Positions 34,120-43,671 of a DNA stretch of 44,508 bases are shown piece after piece. Source of the stretch: Clostridiales bacterium DTU073 (lineage in GTDB: Bacteria > Bacillota > Peptococcia > DRI-13 > DTU073); contig LFSF01000026.1 in assembly GCA_001512665.1 (NCBI GenBank), positions 1 through 44,508 of the forward strand, written 5' to 3'. The notes beneath the pieces were generated by a model that saw only the letters and a program-made list of their open reading frames with translations, was not told the origin of the DNA and made no database searches. Numbering within the stretch: position 1 is the first letter of the stretch; the number at the start of each line of letters is the position of its first letter. A program made the position numbers and the translations under genes.

Positions 34120-36830
34120 TTTATTTCCCCCTCCACATTATTAATAGGCAACGTGAAATAAAATTTACTCCCATGTCCTAATTCACTTTCAACCCATATT
34201 TCTCCTCCATGATTTTTAATTATTCCTTTGGCGATGGAAAGTCCGACTCCGCTTCCCTTAACCCTTGCAGTTTTTGCATTCTCCACACGATAAAACCTTC
34301 CGAAAATAGCCGCTTGATCTTGACAGGCTATACCGATGCCATGGTCAATTACCCCTACCTTAAGAACGTTCTCCTCTTTTAAATATTCCACCTTAATCTT
34401 AATGGTTTTATCCATAGGAGAATACTTTATGGCATTTTCTAAAAGGTTATTCAAAACTTGTTCTATTCTCCGTTCATCAATAAATACAAAAGGAATATTT
34501 CCTAAAATATCTACAACAAATTCATTTTCAGGATACATGAATCGATGCCTTTTTACAACCCTTTCGATTAGCTTTGTAATGTCGACTGCATGCCGATCCA
34601 ATTTAAATACTCCTGCCTCAATTTTGGACATATCCATAATATTATCGATCAAATCACGTAACCGTTTGCTTTCCTCCACAATCGCTTCCATAAACTCAAT
34701 TTCTTCTTCCCTTGACCATACCACATCCTTTCTAAGAAGTGACTCGGCACTACCATAAATCGTTGTAAGAGGAGAACGAAGTTCATGGGATACCGTAGAA
34801 AGAAGCGAACTTTTTAAATTATCTACCTCCTTTTCTCTGGTAATATCATGAATAATATATCCATAGCCTAGAAAAGACTTGTTTGTATGTACCGGAAAAC
34901 CTTGAATCAAAAAATATCTAGTCCTCTCCTGATAAGTTAGTGAAATCTGTCCGCTATGAAAGGGCTGCTTCTTTATGAAATGCTTCTTCATTTCTTTATA
35001 AGGTAAAACAAGATCAATCTCAGGATTAATTTCCTTTAACAAGTTGTCAATATACAGTTCTTTTTGTTGATCGATATTGTTAAGATAAAACATTTTAAAA
35101 AACAAGGGATTGGCATAAATTATCTTTCCTTTTCTATCCAGAAAAACTAACCCTTCACACATGCTATTAATCGTAGCCATCAATGTTTGGTGCTTCTCAT
35201 TAATTATATTTATAAGATGGAAGTTACTAATAATTACACCTAATTGCGTACAAATCGTCTGCAAAATAGCTAAATCCTTCTCCCCAAAATGTCTGGAGTT
35301 AGAACTGATCAGGGTCAATGCCCCTAACACCATGTTTTTATAATAAATAGGCATACTGACCAATGTTTTAAAATTACTCCACTTTAAAGCGAAAGGAATT
35401 TGCTCATCATTTTTCTTTTGCAGATCATCAATCATGATCATTTTTTTCTCTTTAACCGCTATCTTAGCAAAATCGCCGGCACATTCTGTAAAACAGGTTT
35501 TTTCTTTCTGTAGATAATTGCCGTGCCAAACTGTATAGATACTTTCTTTCCCCACTTCACCTCTCTGTGGTATATAAATCGTCACTAAATCAATTTCCAG
35601 CACTTTCATAATGATTTTAAAAACCTGATTTAAAATATCAAATAAAGTATTCTTATTACTGACCGAGGAAGCTACAGCATAAAGGGCAACCATCTCTTTG
35701 TTTTTCATCAGAAGCTCTTGACTGTATTCTTGTGCCTGTTTCTCTAAAACACCACCTTGTCTCTTCAGTAATAAGTAAGCCTGTTTTAAATCTAACGCCA
35801 TATCTTTAAATCTGTTGCCTAATTCTTTTATTTCCTGGGGAATATCATTATTAGCCATCTCTAACCGATAAGAGAATCTACCTGTGGCTAATTCCTTACT
35901 AACATTATTCAGCTCTTTTAAAGGTTGTACCATTCTCTTAAGTAAAATTCGTTTAGTCCATAAAATTGTAATAATTGCTATTAAAAGCATAAAAACCGAT
36001 AAAATCAGGTTGCGATAAAAAGATAAGTAAACAATAAAATAAGGTGCCGCTGACCAAATAATCCAATCAAGGTCCTCCAGCGTCTTAAAATTTAAAATTT
36101 GCTCGCGCTTATATATTGAAGAATAATACTTAAAAGTACCTTCCGTTACCCTTTCTGTTTCTTTAAATAATGGTACTAACGACTCTGATAATGTACTTGC
36201 GGATACGGGTTGAGGAAAATAAATCACACGCTTTTTATGATCAAGTAAAGCGAAATATCCTGGGAAATCTTTAGACGTTTTATTTAAAATCTCCTCAATC
36301 TTTTTCATATTTATAACACTCAAAATATAACCGCAATATTGCCCGTCTTCCGTTCTGAGTGGCTTAGTTATAAAAATCGCTTTTTTCCCTTCTAATCCGG
36401 TCGTTATAGAGCTAACTGTAGGAGTTGTACTATTTACAAAAGTTTGATAATCTACATTATTCCAAAGAAATTGTTCCCAGGCAATTTCTTCCTCGGTAGT
36501 TAACTGAACTAAATTTTTCTCCCGATAACAAAAGTTTGCATGCTTACATTTTACAAAGATTTCCTCAAAGTCATCATGATAATAAAACATATACTGAATT
36601 AAATCATTTACTTTTGCTTCTATTTTTTTATCCACATCCACATCTTTATTAGCACATATTATGGTACTTATCTGTTCATCTAAATATTGTAAGGCTATAA
36701 AGGTCCTACGCATATAATCTTTAACTTCCTCAGCCTTAGATGTAAATATTTGATTATATGTCGTCTCAATATCTTGTTTTTTTTCGTATAAATTTACTGC
36801 CAGATATACCCCTAGAATAATTACTATCAT
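34116..36830 (-). CDS. Membrane sensor histidine kinase (CACHE-HAMP-GAF-PAS-HisKA-HATPase)
   Basis: A 904-residue kinase as tracked. Layout: N-terminal helix (partly cut at this start), extracytoplasmic CACHE-like sensor at about 15-268, second helix at 272-292, HAMP at 293-350, coiled coil, GAF at about 385-540, PAS at about 548-665, HisKA with phospho-acceptor H682 (STVSHELRSPL), and HATPase with N box NLLENAIKYS and G boxes DHGIGI and GSGVGLS. The frame stays open 19 codons upstream to a CTG that follows GGGGAG at good distance; this would add KKVSDFSYYIRRIAVLAL and complete the first membrane helix. The true start is therefore probably near 36887. Ligand unknown. Confidence 0.92.
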   Translation of the reverse strand: MIVIILGVYLAVNLYEKKQDIETTYNQIFTSKAEEVKDYMRRTFIALQYLDEQISTIICANKDVDVDKKIEAKVNDLIQYMFYYHDDFEEIFVKCKHANFCYREKNLVQLTTEEEIAWEQFLWNNVDYQTFVNSTTPTVSSITTGLEGKKAIFITKPLRTEDGQYCGYILSVINMKKIEEILNKTSKDFPGYFALLDHKKRVIYFPQPVSASTLSESLVPLFKETERVTEGTFKYYSSIYKREQILNFKTLEDLDWIIWSAAPYFIVYLSFYRNLILSVFMLLIAIITILWTKRILLKRMVQPLKELNNVSKELATGRFSYRLEMANNDIPQEIKELGNRFKDMALDLKQAYLLLKRQGGVLEKQAQEYSQELLMKNKEMVALYAVASSVSNKNTLFDILNQVFKIIMKVLEIDLVTIYIPQRGEVGKESIYTVWHGNYLQKEKTCFTECAGDFAKIAVKEKKMIMIDDLQKKNDEQIPFALKWSNFKTLVSMPIYYKNMVLGALTLISSNSRHFGEKDLAILQTICTQLGVIISNFHLINIINEKHQTLMATINSMCEGLVFLDRKGKIIYANPLFFKMFYLNNIDQQKELYIDNLLKEINPEIDLVLPYKEMKKHFIKKQPFHSGQISLTYQERTRYFLIQGFPVHTNKSFLGYGYIIHDITREKEVDNLKSSLLSTVSHELRSPLTTIYGSAESLLRKDVVWSREEEIEFMEAIVEESKRLRDLIDNIMDMSKIEAGVFKLDRHAVDITKLIERVVKRHRFMYPENEFVVDILGNIPFVFIDERRIEQVLNNLLENAIKYSPMDKTIKIKVEYLKEENVLKVGVIDHGIGIACQDQAAIFGRFYRVENAKTARVKGSGVGLSIAKGIIKNHGGEIWVESELGHGSKFYFTLPINNVEGEIK

Positions 36831-36938
36831 AAGGGCTAATACCGCAATTCTTCTTATATAATACGAAAAATCAGATACCTTTTTCAGCTGAAAGCACTCC
36901 CCAAAATTTTTTAATTATGTATAAATTTTTATACTTTC

Positions 36939-36967
36939 AATATAAACCTTCTTCGACTAATGGTCAA
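36939..36967 (-). promoter_or_regulatory. Sigma-A promoter for the histidine kinase - regulator pair
   Basis: On the minus strand TTGACC, a 17-bp spacer and TATATT, which predicts a transcript start near 36932 and a leader of about 45 nt to the CTG codon at 36887. Confidence 0.7.
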
Positions 36968-36974
36968 GAAACTT

Positions 36975-38342
36975 CTACAAAATATCGTAAAAACCTTCAA
37001 CTAAACCTAATCCCACCAATGCCGCCTCTTTTACTTCCGGAGATCGAGCATTTTCTAAAGTTGTAAAAAGAAAAGGTTCTAAAATCCGTTTATATCTTTT
37101 ACTCAAAATATACATTGCTTCATCTAGCAGCTCTTTATTTAAAACATGTATATTCCGAAAAATTTCCGTTAAATCTTCCTTATTTCCCCATTGTACTAAA
37201 TTCATCACCTCAAGTGCCGAAAGGTTTTGCTCCATGATTATCCCTTTATCCTTTCTTTTTTTAACCAAAGAATATACTTTCGTCTCCGGGGTAAAGAATA
37301 AACGATTTTGTTGTATTTGTTGATAATTGTTAATGTACCCGTAATAGGGTTGAAAGTTTTCAGTAAAAAGCTGATCACATAATCTAAAAAATTTATGTGT
37401 AAGATTGAAACGAGCAAGAACATCCGCTGAAATTAAGGCAAAAGGAATACCCTCTTCCGCTAAAGGTGATACCCACATAATTTGCTTTAATTCAGGTAAT
37501 TCACTTAATGCTTTTTCGACAATTAACTTAGCCGGATTTAACTTAGTATTCTTTACAAAATTACCGGAAAGGTAAATACTATAGTATTCTTTAGGTTGGT
37601 TATGACAATCTACACTAACCTTTCTACCAACCCATAAAATTAACTCATCCTCTTTAACCTGTTTAGCCTTGCTTTGCTGTAAGCGAGCCATAAGGTCTAA
37701 AATATGTCTGGAAACTATTTCTTCCGTATCCTCTACACTACCTATCCTTTGCAATAACGCTGTATAATCCAGATAAAAACCCCAAGCTTTTCCCAAAAGA
37801 CGGGCCCTTGTAAGTGTACGTTCACTGCCGTATTGTTCAGAAAATGCAGGTAATAATAAAGGACGCTTCCCCCTTAGGAATCGTGTTAAATCATAAACGA
37901 GCCCTTTAGGAAGCGCCGTAGTTTTTAAGCCGGTGCAAACATATTCTTCTTCAAAAAAATAAATGTAATATAGATTAACTCTCTCTTCTTTACTTAACCA
38001 TTTAAGAATATACTTATCCATCATATTGGTTAACTTAAATTTTACCGTATAAAAAACATCTTCATCATAAATTATTCTAAGTTCGAGGTTATCTTTTCCC
38101 CTAAAAGATAAGGCAAACTTTTCCTCCATATCAGCAAAATCATCAAAAGAGTTCTCCGGCTCTATTAAAAGATAAAAATCTACTTCCCCTTGAGAATTCA
38201 TGGTGAAAAAAATGTCATTCTGCCGGTCAAAACACTCTATTATTTCTCTATGTCTGGTTTTATAAAGAAACGGTGCTTCAGGAGTAGGAGGTACACTTAA
38301 CGTATATATTTTTAAATTATTATTTTTTGCCTGTTGCTTCAT
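36975..38342 (-). CDS. Hypothetical protein, 455 residues, cytoplasmic
   Basis: I do not recognise this protein. It is soluble, with no signal peptide or membrane helix, mixed alpha/beta for the first 360 residues and helical at the C-terminus, where TTLENARSPEVKEAALVGLGLVEGFYD looks like a HEAT-type repeat. Motifs such as DIFFTMNSQGEVDFYLLIEPENS, WGFYLDYTALLQRIGSVEDTEE and LWVGRKVSVDCHN are not diagnostic to me. I use the ATG at 38342 (purine-rich GAGAGAG before it) rather than the ORF-track ATG six codons upstream, which lacks a ribosome site. It ends right at the kinase promoter and has its own extended -10. Confidence 0.7.
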   Translation of the reverse strand: MKQQAKNNNLKIYTLSVPPTPEAPFLYKTRHREIIECFDRQNDIFFTMNSQGEVDFYLLIEPENSFDDFADMEEKFALSFRGKDNLELRIIYDEDVFYTVKFKLTNMMDKYILKWLSKEERVNLYYIYFFEEEYVCTGLKTTALPKGLVYDLTRFLRGKRPLLLPAFSEQYGSERTLTRARLLGKAWGFYLDYTALLQRIGSVEDTEEIVSRHILDLMARLQQSKAKQVKEDELILWVGRKVSVDCHNQPKEYYSIYLSGNFVKNTKLNPAKLIVEKALSELPELKQIMWVSPLAEEGIPFALISADVLARFNLTHKFFRLCDQLFTENFQPYYGYINNYQQIQQNRLFFTPETKVYSLVKKRKDKGIIMEQNLSALEVMNLVQWGNKEDLTEIFRNIHVLNKELLDEAMYILSKRYKRILEPFLFTTLENARSPEVKEAALVGLGLVEGFYDIL

Positions 38343-38388
38343 GTTCTCTCTCGCCCTCATGGATATATTTATTTATAATTCCCAATTA

Positions 38389-38397
38389 ATTATATCA
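38389..38397 (-). promoter_or_regulatory. Extended -10 element before the 455-aa hypothetical gene
   Basis: TGATATAAT on the minus strand, about 47 bp before the chosen start and immediately after the UPF0756 gene. No clear -35. Confidence 0.5.
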
Positions 38398-38400
38398 GGT

Positions 38401-38859
38401 TTACCGGAAAAGCTCTAATATTTTTAAAAAAAAGGCCGCCAAACCTGCAGCCATCAATGGACCTACAGGGATGCCACCAAAGAAAACTATCCCAATAATC
38501 GACCCTATAATCAAACTAATAAGCAATTCAGGACATTTTTTTAAGAGATTTAATCCATCATCATTTAAATAAGTTGCCAAAATACCACCGATGAGAGCAA
38601 AAAAACCCGGCCAAGAAAAAAGGCCGTCTTTTAGTTCAATAATGGAGATTTTCCCCTTCGCTAACGGAGTTAAAACAGAAAGCATCAAAAATAACAAGCC
38701 AACTTCCAAGCCTCGCCTTTCTATCAAAGGAAAATAATGAGTTAAATAAATTAATTTTATCACTAAAAGTATACAAGCGGAAGTTGCAACAAGTGGTGCC
38801 CTCCCAATTACTCCAATAATTATTAAAATAATTAGTGCCGTTTCTCCCCACATCCACAT
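38401..38859 (-). CDS. UPF0756 (DUF441) membrane protein, YtwI/YeaL family
   Basis: A 152-residue integral membrane protein with four or five hydrophobic helices. The C-terminal half carries the family stretch ALIGGILATYLNDDGLNLL followed by PELLISLIIGSIIGIVFFGGIPVGPLMAAG. These match the UPF0756/DUF441 family found in Bacillus (YtwI) and E. coli (YeaL), function unknown. GGGAGGGTT precedes the ATG. It is divergent from yqhV across a region holding a long inverted repeat. Confidence 0.88.
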   Translation of the reverse strand: MWMWGETALIILIIIGVIGRAPLVATSACILLVIKLIYLTHYFPLIERRGLEVGLLFLMLSVLTPLAKGKISIIELKDGLFSWPGFFALIGGILATYLNDDGLNLLKKCPELLISLIIGSIIGIVFFGGIPVGPLMAAGLAAFFLKILELFR

Positions 38860-38882
38860 AACCCTCCCGGGAAGAGTCTAAT

Positions 38883-38937
38883 AAAAATCTATGCGTAAAT
38901 TCATAGTCCTAAAACCTTTTACCGTGCATAGATTTTT
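38883..38937. repeat. 12-bp inverted repeat in the UPF0756/yqhV divergent region
   Basis: AAAAATCTATGC and GCATAGATTTTT are perfect inverted copies; inside them GTAAA and TTTAC extend the stem after a small bulge. The plus-strand RNA would fold into a hairpin ending in a short U run just before the yqhV ribosome site, so it could be an attenuator. The symmetrical design also suits a shared operator. Confidence 0.6.
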
Positions 38938-38953
38938 GGGGGAGGTGAATATC

Positions 38954-39226
38954 TTGTTGGAATTTTTCTCAATCGCAATAACAATGGGGTTACTTAGACT
39001 ACTTTCCGGAATGATTGAAATATCGGCAGGATTATTGATGATCTATTTTCAAAATGTGGAAACAGCCTTAAAAATCAATGCAACTCTTGCCTTAATCGGA
39101 CCGACAATTATGATTGTTGTCACATCTCTAGGTTTAATCGGCATAGCCGGAAATGTTTCTTTAGAAAAAATGCTCACTATCTTATGCGGGGTAGCATTAA
39201 TTTTTTATGGCATAAATAAAATGTAG
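38954..39226 (+). CDS. yqhV: YqhV-like membrane protein (DUF2619)
   Basis: A 90-residue protein with three hydrophobic helices, matching Bacillus YqhV in size and pattern (MGLLRLLSGMIEISAGLLMI, IVVTSLGLIG, a final GVALIFYGINK). In Bacillus yqhV lies by the spoIIIA sporulation operon; here it is solitary. The ORF track ATG is 21 codons upstream inside the inverted repeat. The best start is the TTG at 38954, with GGGGGAGGTG 8 bp before it. It ends 13 bp from the convergent next gene with no terminator between. Confidence 0.8.
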   Translation: MLEFFSIAITMGLLRLLSGMIEISAGLLMIYFQNVETALKINATLALIGPTIMIVVTSLGLIGIAGNVSLEKMLTILCGVALIFYGINKM

Positions 39227-39239
39227 CCTTATTTATTGT

Positions 39240-40172
39240 TCAAAAACCCTCTTTTTGAAAATAAATTTCAGGATCAATAATTTTCTCCCCGGCTTGAATA
39301 TTTTCAAAAATGTTGATTAAGGCAAGTCCCCCTAAAATTAAAGCGGCAATAAGATTTAAATAAACAGCTCCCAAACCCAGCTTAGCCAGCAAAAGAAGTA
39401 ACAAACCATAAAAAAGATAGTCCGTATATTTCCTTTTTTTCATAATCTCCTTTTTTAGGATGGCTAATTTCTTCTGACGCTTAAACATTTCAGAATGAAT
39501 GATTTCTTTTATTTGTGATACTGAAGGAAAAAGATAAGTATTTTTTAACAAATATTGCAGCTTATCGCCATTATATAATCTCAAATTAAGTTCATAACGT
39601 TTTCCTAAATCTGTTACATCTGCATTAAAGTCCCCATTCGTAATAATCCTGATCTGCGAAATTCCACGCCGCATGCTTTCCCTAATTACGGATAAAACCT
39701 CTCGCTTTGTTACTATATCCTCCCCATGGACATCAAGGTATGCTATCATTATTTTTTCACCTAACAACCTTCCTTCGAGCATACCGTTATTAGTTTTTAA
39801 ATGACTGACCTGAAATTTTTTACTAATTTCTCCCTTTAAGATATTCAGCACAATATCAGGTGTGGTTTTTTCCAGACGCTTTTTATATTCACGAAGGGCA
39901 ATTTTTTGAAAACAAGCCTTTTTTATCTGTAAATACTTTTTCTTATGCTTGGAATACCGTCGAAAAATCATCAACCCAAAAAGAATAACAATACCCCAGA
40001 TTGCTATGTCAAAAGACGGTATATACCATAAAAAAAGCAGCAAGAGAATCAAAAAAACAACAGTATCCACAATAAAGCGCGGGGCCAGAGGCTCGATCAG
40101 ATTCTGACTCCGATAATAGTCCTTTAAAATCCGTTTATCCTTAAAATTCAATAAATATCCCTCCGTGACCAA
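39240..40172 (-). CDS. Membrane protein with a degenerate Mrr-like (restriction endonuclease fold) domain
   Basis: A 310-residue protein. Two helices at about 34-68, a cytoplasmic domain at 95-215 and two more helices at about 253-290 (LFYGLLLLLLAKLGLGAVYL). The cytoplasmic part follows the order of an Mrr_cat domain: KTNNGMLEGRLLGEKIMIAYLD, then a helix ending RESMRRGISQIRIIT, then NGDFNADV and NGDKLQYLL. Mrr shows D...(E/Q)xK in the second strand region; here that strand reads IAYLDVHG with no lysine motif, so cleavage is unlikely. Function unknown; could be a DNA- or nucleotide-binding relic. Fold assignment is by pattern only. Confidence 0.6.
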   Translation of the reverse strand: MVTEGYLLNFKDKRILKDYYRSQNLIEPLAPRFIVDTVVFLILLLLFLWYIPSFDIAIWGIVILFGLMIFRRYSKHKKKYLQIKKACFQKIALREYKKRLEKTTPDIVLNILKGEISKKFQVSHLKTNNGMLEGRLLGEKIMIAYLDVHGEDIVTKREVLSVIRESMRRGISQIRIITNGDFNADVTDLGKRYELNLRLYNGDKLQYLLKNTYLFPSVSQIKEIIHSEMFKRQKKLAILKKEIMKKRKYTDYLFYGLLLLLLAKLGLGAVYLNLIAALILGGLALINIFENIQAGEKIIDPEIYFQKEGF

Positions 40173-40278
40173 TCTTAAAGTGTACTTCTGTCCACTTCCC
40201 TCATTTAAGACCAGTCTAACCGGAAAATCTTCTTTTCAAACCTGTTCACAGCCAACAGCAAAATTAAATACTGTGTTT

Positions 40279-41223
40279 TTACAAATAAATACGACGCGAC
40301 ATACTATATGGTTGAAAAATCGCTTCTTCTACCTCAAATTTATGATTTAAAATTAAAGTTCCATTATGCAAAAATCTATTTTTAACACGATATCTCAAAT
40401 CCATGAAATGACAAATTAATTTATCATCTTTTTTTTCTGAACTAACATGAAAAAAAGGAGTAAAATCACGAAAGACCTTTCCTAATACGGTTCCGGTTAA
40501 TAAATTTCTTATTTTTTCTTTTTCACATTTCAGCTGTTGAAAGGTGTGATAACTTCCCTTCACAAGATTAATACTACCTACAATATTCTTCTTACGCTGC
40601 TCAATAATAAAATCCCACCGGAAAGGATCCATTGCCGACGGCAAAACGCACACCCTCAGGTGAGTTTTTTTCTTTTTCTTCAATAGTCTAGTTTCAATAA
40701 AATATTGCGCCCCTAAACGCAACGCCCAACGCAACAAAAGATAACCGGCAAATACTAACGAGATTATATAATCTTGATACCCTAAACTATACCGCCACAA
40801 ACTGAGTAAACACAACAAAATTAAAACAGGATCCACAAGAGGCAAGAGATTAAGCATATGTTTTTTTGAACTCAAGGGCCAAAAAACTTTCGCACCATAA
40901 GAGTTCAAAACGTCAAAAAATAAATGAGAAAGCACACCTAACAAAACCCAGAAAAAAAGCGAAATAAAACTATATCCGGAGTAAATAGGGCTTAAGGTGA
41001 GCGCCCCTAACCCAGACAAAAATACCGCTCCGGGTAAAGAATGGGAAATACCACGATGCTGTTGCAAATAGGTAAAGTCACCACGAAGCAAAAAAACGAT
41101 ATCTAAATCCGGGAGTATACTTCCCACAAGCGAAGACATCATTAATCCATTAGCAAGGGAAATACTCCCTCCCGCTTTGAGTCCTAAAACCATTCCTACC
41201 AGCCCATGAGAAATTGGATCCAC
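40279..41223 (-). CDS. Membrane-bound metal-dependent hydrolase, YfhP/DUF457 type
   Basis: A 314-residue membrane protein of the YdjM/YfhP (DUF457) family, putative zinc-dependent hydrolases. The family's acidic and histidine motifs are present: VDPISHGLVGMVLG at the start, GSILPDLDIVF, QQHRGISHSL and LSHLFFDVLNSYG, then PLVDPVL, all between five hydrophobic helices. The C-terminal 110 residues are cytoplasmic or extracytoplasmic and basic. I prefer the GTG at 41223, since the homologous part begins with the His motif; the ORF-track ATG adds 16 hydrophobic residues. Bacillus YfhP has been implicated in membrane or stress functions, without a settled reaction. Confidence 0.82.
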   Translation of the reverse strand: MDPISHGLVGMVLGLKAGGSISLANGLMMSSLVGSILPDLDIVFLLRGDFTYLQQHRGISHSLPGAVFLSGLGALTLSPIYSGYSFISLFFWVLLGVLSHLFFDVLNSYGAKVFWPLSSKKHMLNLLPLVDPVLILLCLLSLWRYSLGYQDYIISLVFAGYLLLRWALRLGAQYFIETRLLKKKKKTHLRVCVLPSAMDPFRWDFIIEQRKKNIVGSINLVKGSYHTFQQLKCEKEKIRNLLTGTVLGKVFRDFTPFFHVSSEKKDDKLICHFMDLRYRVKNRFLHNGTLILNHKFEVEEAIFQPYSMSRRIYL

Positions 41224-41334
41224 AAGCCCCACCCCGCTCCAAATAAAAATACCGCATGCGGCAAGTAACATACGGCATTATTATAGCATGTCTCAAAAGT
41301 ACTTTTAAAAGGTACCTTTTCCCATTAACTATAC

Positions 41335-41373
41335 CTATTCATTTAACTTTACCTACTCATTTACCTACTCACA
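41335..41373. repeat. Tandem 12-bp imperfect repeats downstream of obg
   Basis: On the minus strand GTGAGTAGGTAA and ATGAGTAGGTAA are consecutive, and a third degenerate copy ATGAATAGGTAT follows 6 nt later. They lie 5-45 bp after the obg stop. Further on, two palindromes (AAAAGGTACCTTTT and AAAAGTACTTTT) occur before the next gene. No clean terminator is formed. Confidence 0.55.
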
Positions 41374-41378
41374 AATAA

Positions 41379-42653
<1,275 letters not shown>

Positions 42654-42695
42654 TTATCTCACCGAACCTCATCAATTTTTTTATCACTTACTTTA

Positions 42696-43277
42696 TCAAC
42701 TATTCATACCTGACTCAATCTTTCCTAACTTAACTGATATAACTAATTCATCCGGAGAATTCATAGTATATCCCACCTTAAGTAGTTCTGAGATAAAGTT
42801 TAGCTTTTTTAGAGAACTTATACAATCTCTATTTTCATCTTTTTCCCCAACAAAAAGAAAAGTAATTTTTAATAAATTACCGGTAAACCTTAATCTATAC
42901 TTCAGTCCCTTATTTTTTAGGCTATCCTGAACAACTGAAAATATGTTTATAAACAGACGAGTTAATTCCTCATCCACGTCTTCTCTCTGCCATTCTTGCC
43001 AATCACCATCAGAAATAAAATCAATGTTCTCATATATGTAAGCAAATTGAGAACTAAGCCAAAGCAAATAACTTTGCAAACAAGGAAGTGGAATTTTACT
43101 AAACTTCCCAAATTTCTCTACACTATCCACGGTTTTTAACGAATATTCTTTTGCTTTTTCTAAATTCCCTAATTGAATATATCCATAGATAACTTGCAAA
43201 TGATTCATAAAATCATGTCGCTGAATTCTAAGCACTTCTAAGATCTTTTTTAATAAATCCTCATACAAAATCCTCAC
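42696..43277 (-). CDS. spo0B: Spo0B-like sporulation phosphotransferase
   Basis: Probable phosphorelay protein that passes phosphate from Spo0F to Spo0A. The N-terminal helical hairpin carries the phospho-His motif RHDFMNHLQVIYGYIQLG; the rest is a degenerate GHKL-type fold with no ATP motifs, as in Spo0B. I start it at GTG 43277 (193 residues, as in Bacillus); a TTG three codons later is also possible. The 28 extra residues of the ORF track run across the rpmA terminator and look untranslated. Position between rpmA and obg is the Bacillus order. Full phosphorelays are uncommon in Clostridia, and no Spo0F is in the window. Confidence 0.83.
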   Translation of the reverse strand: MRILYEDLLKKILEVLRIQRHDFMNHLQVIYGYIQLGNLEKAKEYSLKTVDSVEKFGKFSKIPLPCLQSYLLWLSSQFAYIYENIDFISDGDWQEWQREDVDEELTRLFINIFSVVQDSLKNKGLKYRLRFTGNLLKITFLFVGEKDENRDCISSLKKLNFISELLKVGYTMNSPDELVISVKLGKIESGMNS

Positions 43278-43337
43278 ATCCCCAATCAAAAAAATACCGC
43301 TGCAATAAAAACATATTATGTAAAACTTATACATCTT

Positions 43338-43372
43338 GAAAAAAGAAAGCCTCGGACTCATGCCCGAGACTT
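43338..43372 (-). terminator. Rho-independent terminator after rpmA
   Basis: On the minus strand AAGTCTCGG pairs with CCGAGGCTT (one mismatch) around a GCATGAGT loop, followed by TCTTTTTT. It starts about 10 bp after the rpmA stop and separates the ribosomal genes from spo0B-obg, which may depend on read-through or an unseen promoter. Confidence 0.85.
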
Positions 43373-43380
43373 TATACTTT

Positions 43381-43671
43381 TTACATTGCTAATTCGGAAT
43401 AAACACTAACCTGTTTTTTATCTTTACTCTTTCTTTCGAACTTAACATAACCATCAGTAAGGGCAAACAAGGTATCATCTTTGCCTATACCAACATTATT
43501 ACCGGGATGAATTTTCGTCCCTCTTTGTCTCACCAAAATACTTCCTGCACTTACTAATTGACCATCAAAACGTTTCACACCAAGACGTTTAGCTTCACTA
43601 TCACGTCCGTTACGAGAACTACCTACCCCTTGTTTATGGGCAAACAATTGTAAATTCATTTTGAACAGCAT
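43381..43671 (-). CDS. rpmA: 50S ribosomal protein L27 (with Prp-cleaved leader)
   Basis: Ribosomal protein whose N-terminus reaches the peptidyl transferase centre. The 96-residue sequence begins [22 protein letters not shown]; in Firmicutes the leader up to LQLF/LQFF is removed by the cysteine protease Prp, exposing AHKQG. The core ([26 protein letters not shown]) is standard L27. AGGAGGTGG precedes the ATG. It overlaps the prp stop by 16 bp and so is probably translationally coupled to its own processing enzyme. Confidence 0.97.
   Translation of the reverse strand: MLFKMNLQLFAHKQGVGSSRNGRDSEAKRLGVKRFDGQLVSAGSILVRQRGTKIHPGNNVGIGKDDTLFALTDGYVKFERKSKDKKQVSVYSELAM

Noticed and set aside
33418-36830. 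KdpDE potassium two-component system
   Set aside because: The regulator resembles KdpE, but the kinase lacks the KdpD N-terminal Usp domains and no kdpFABC is present.
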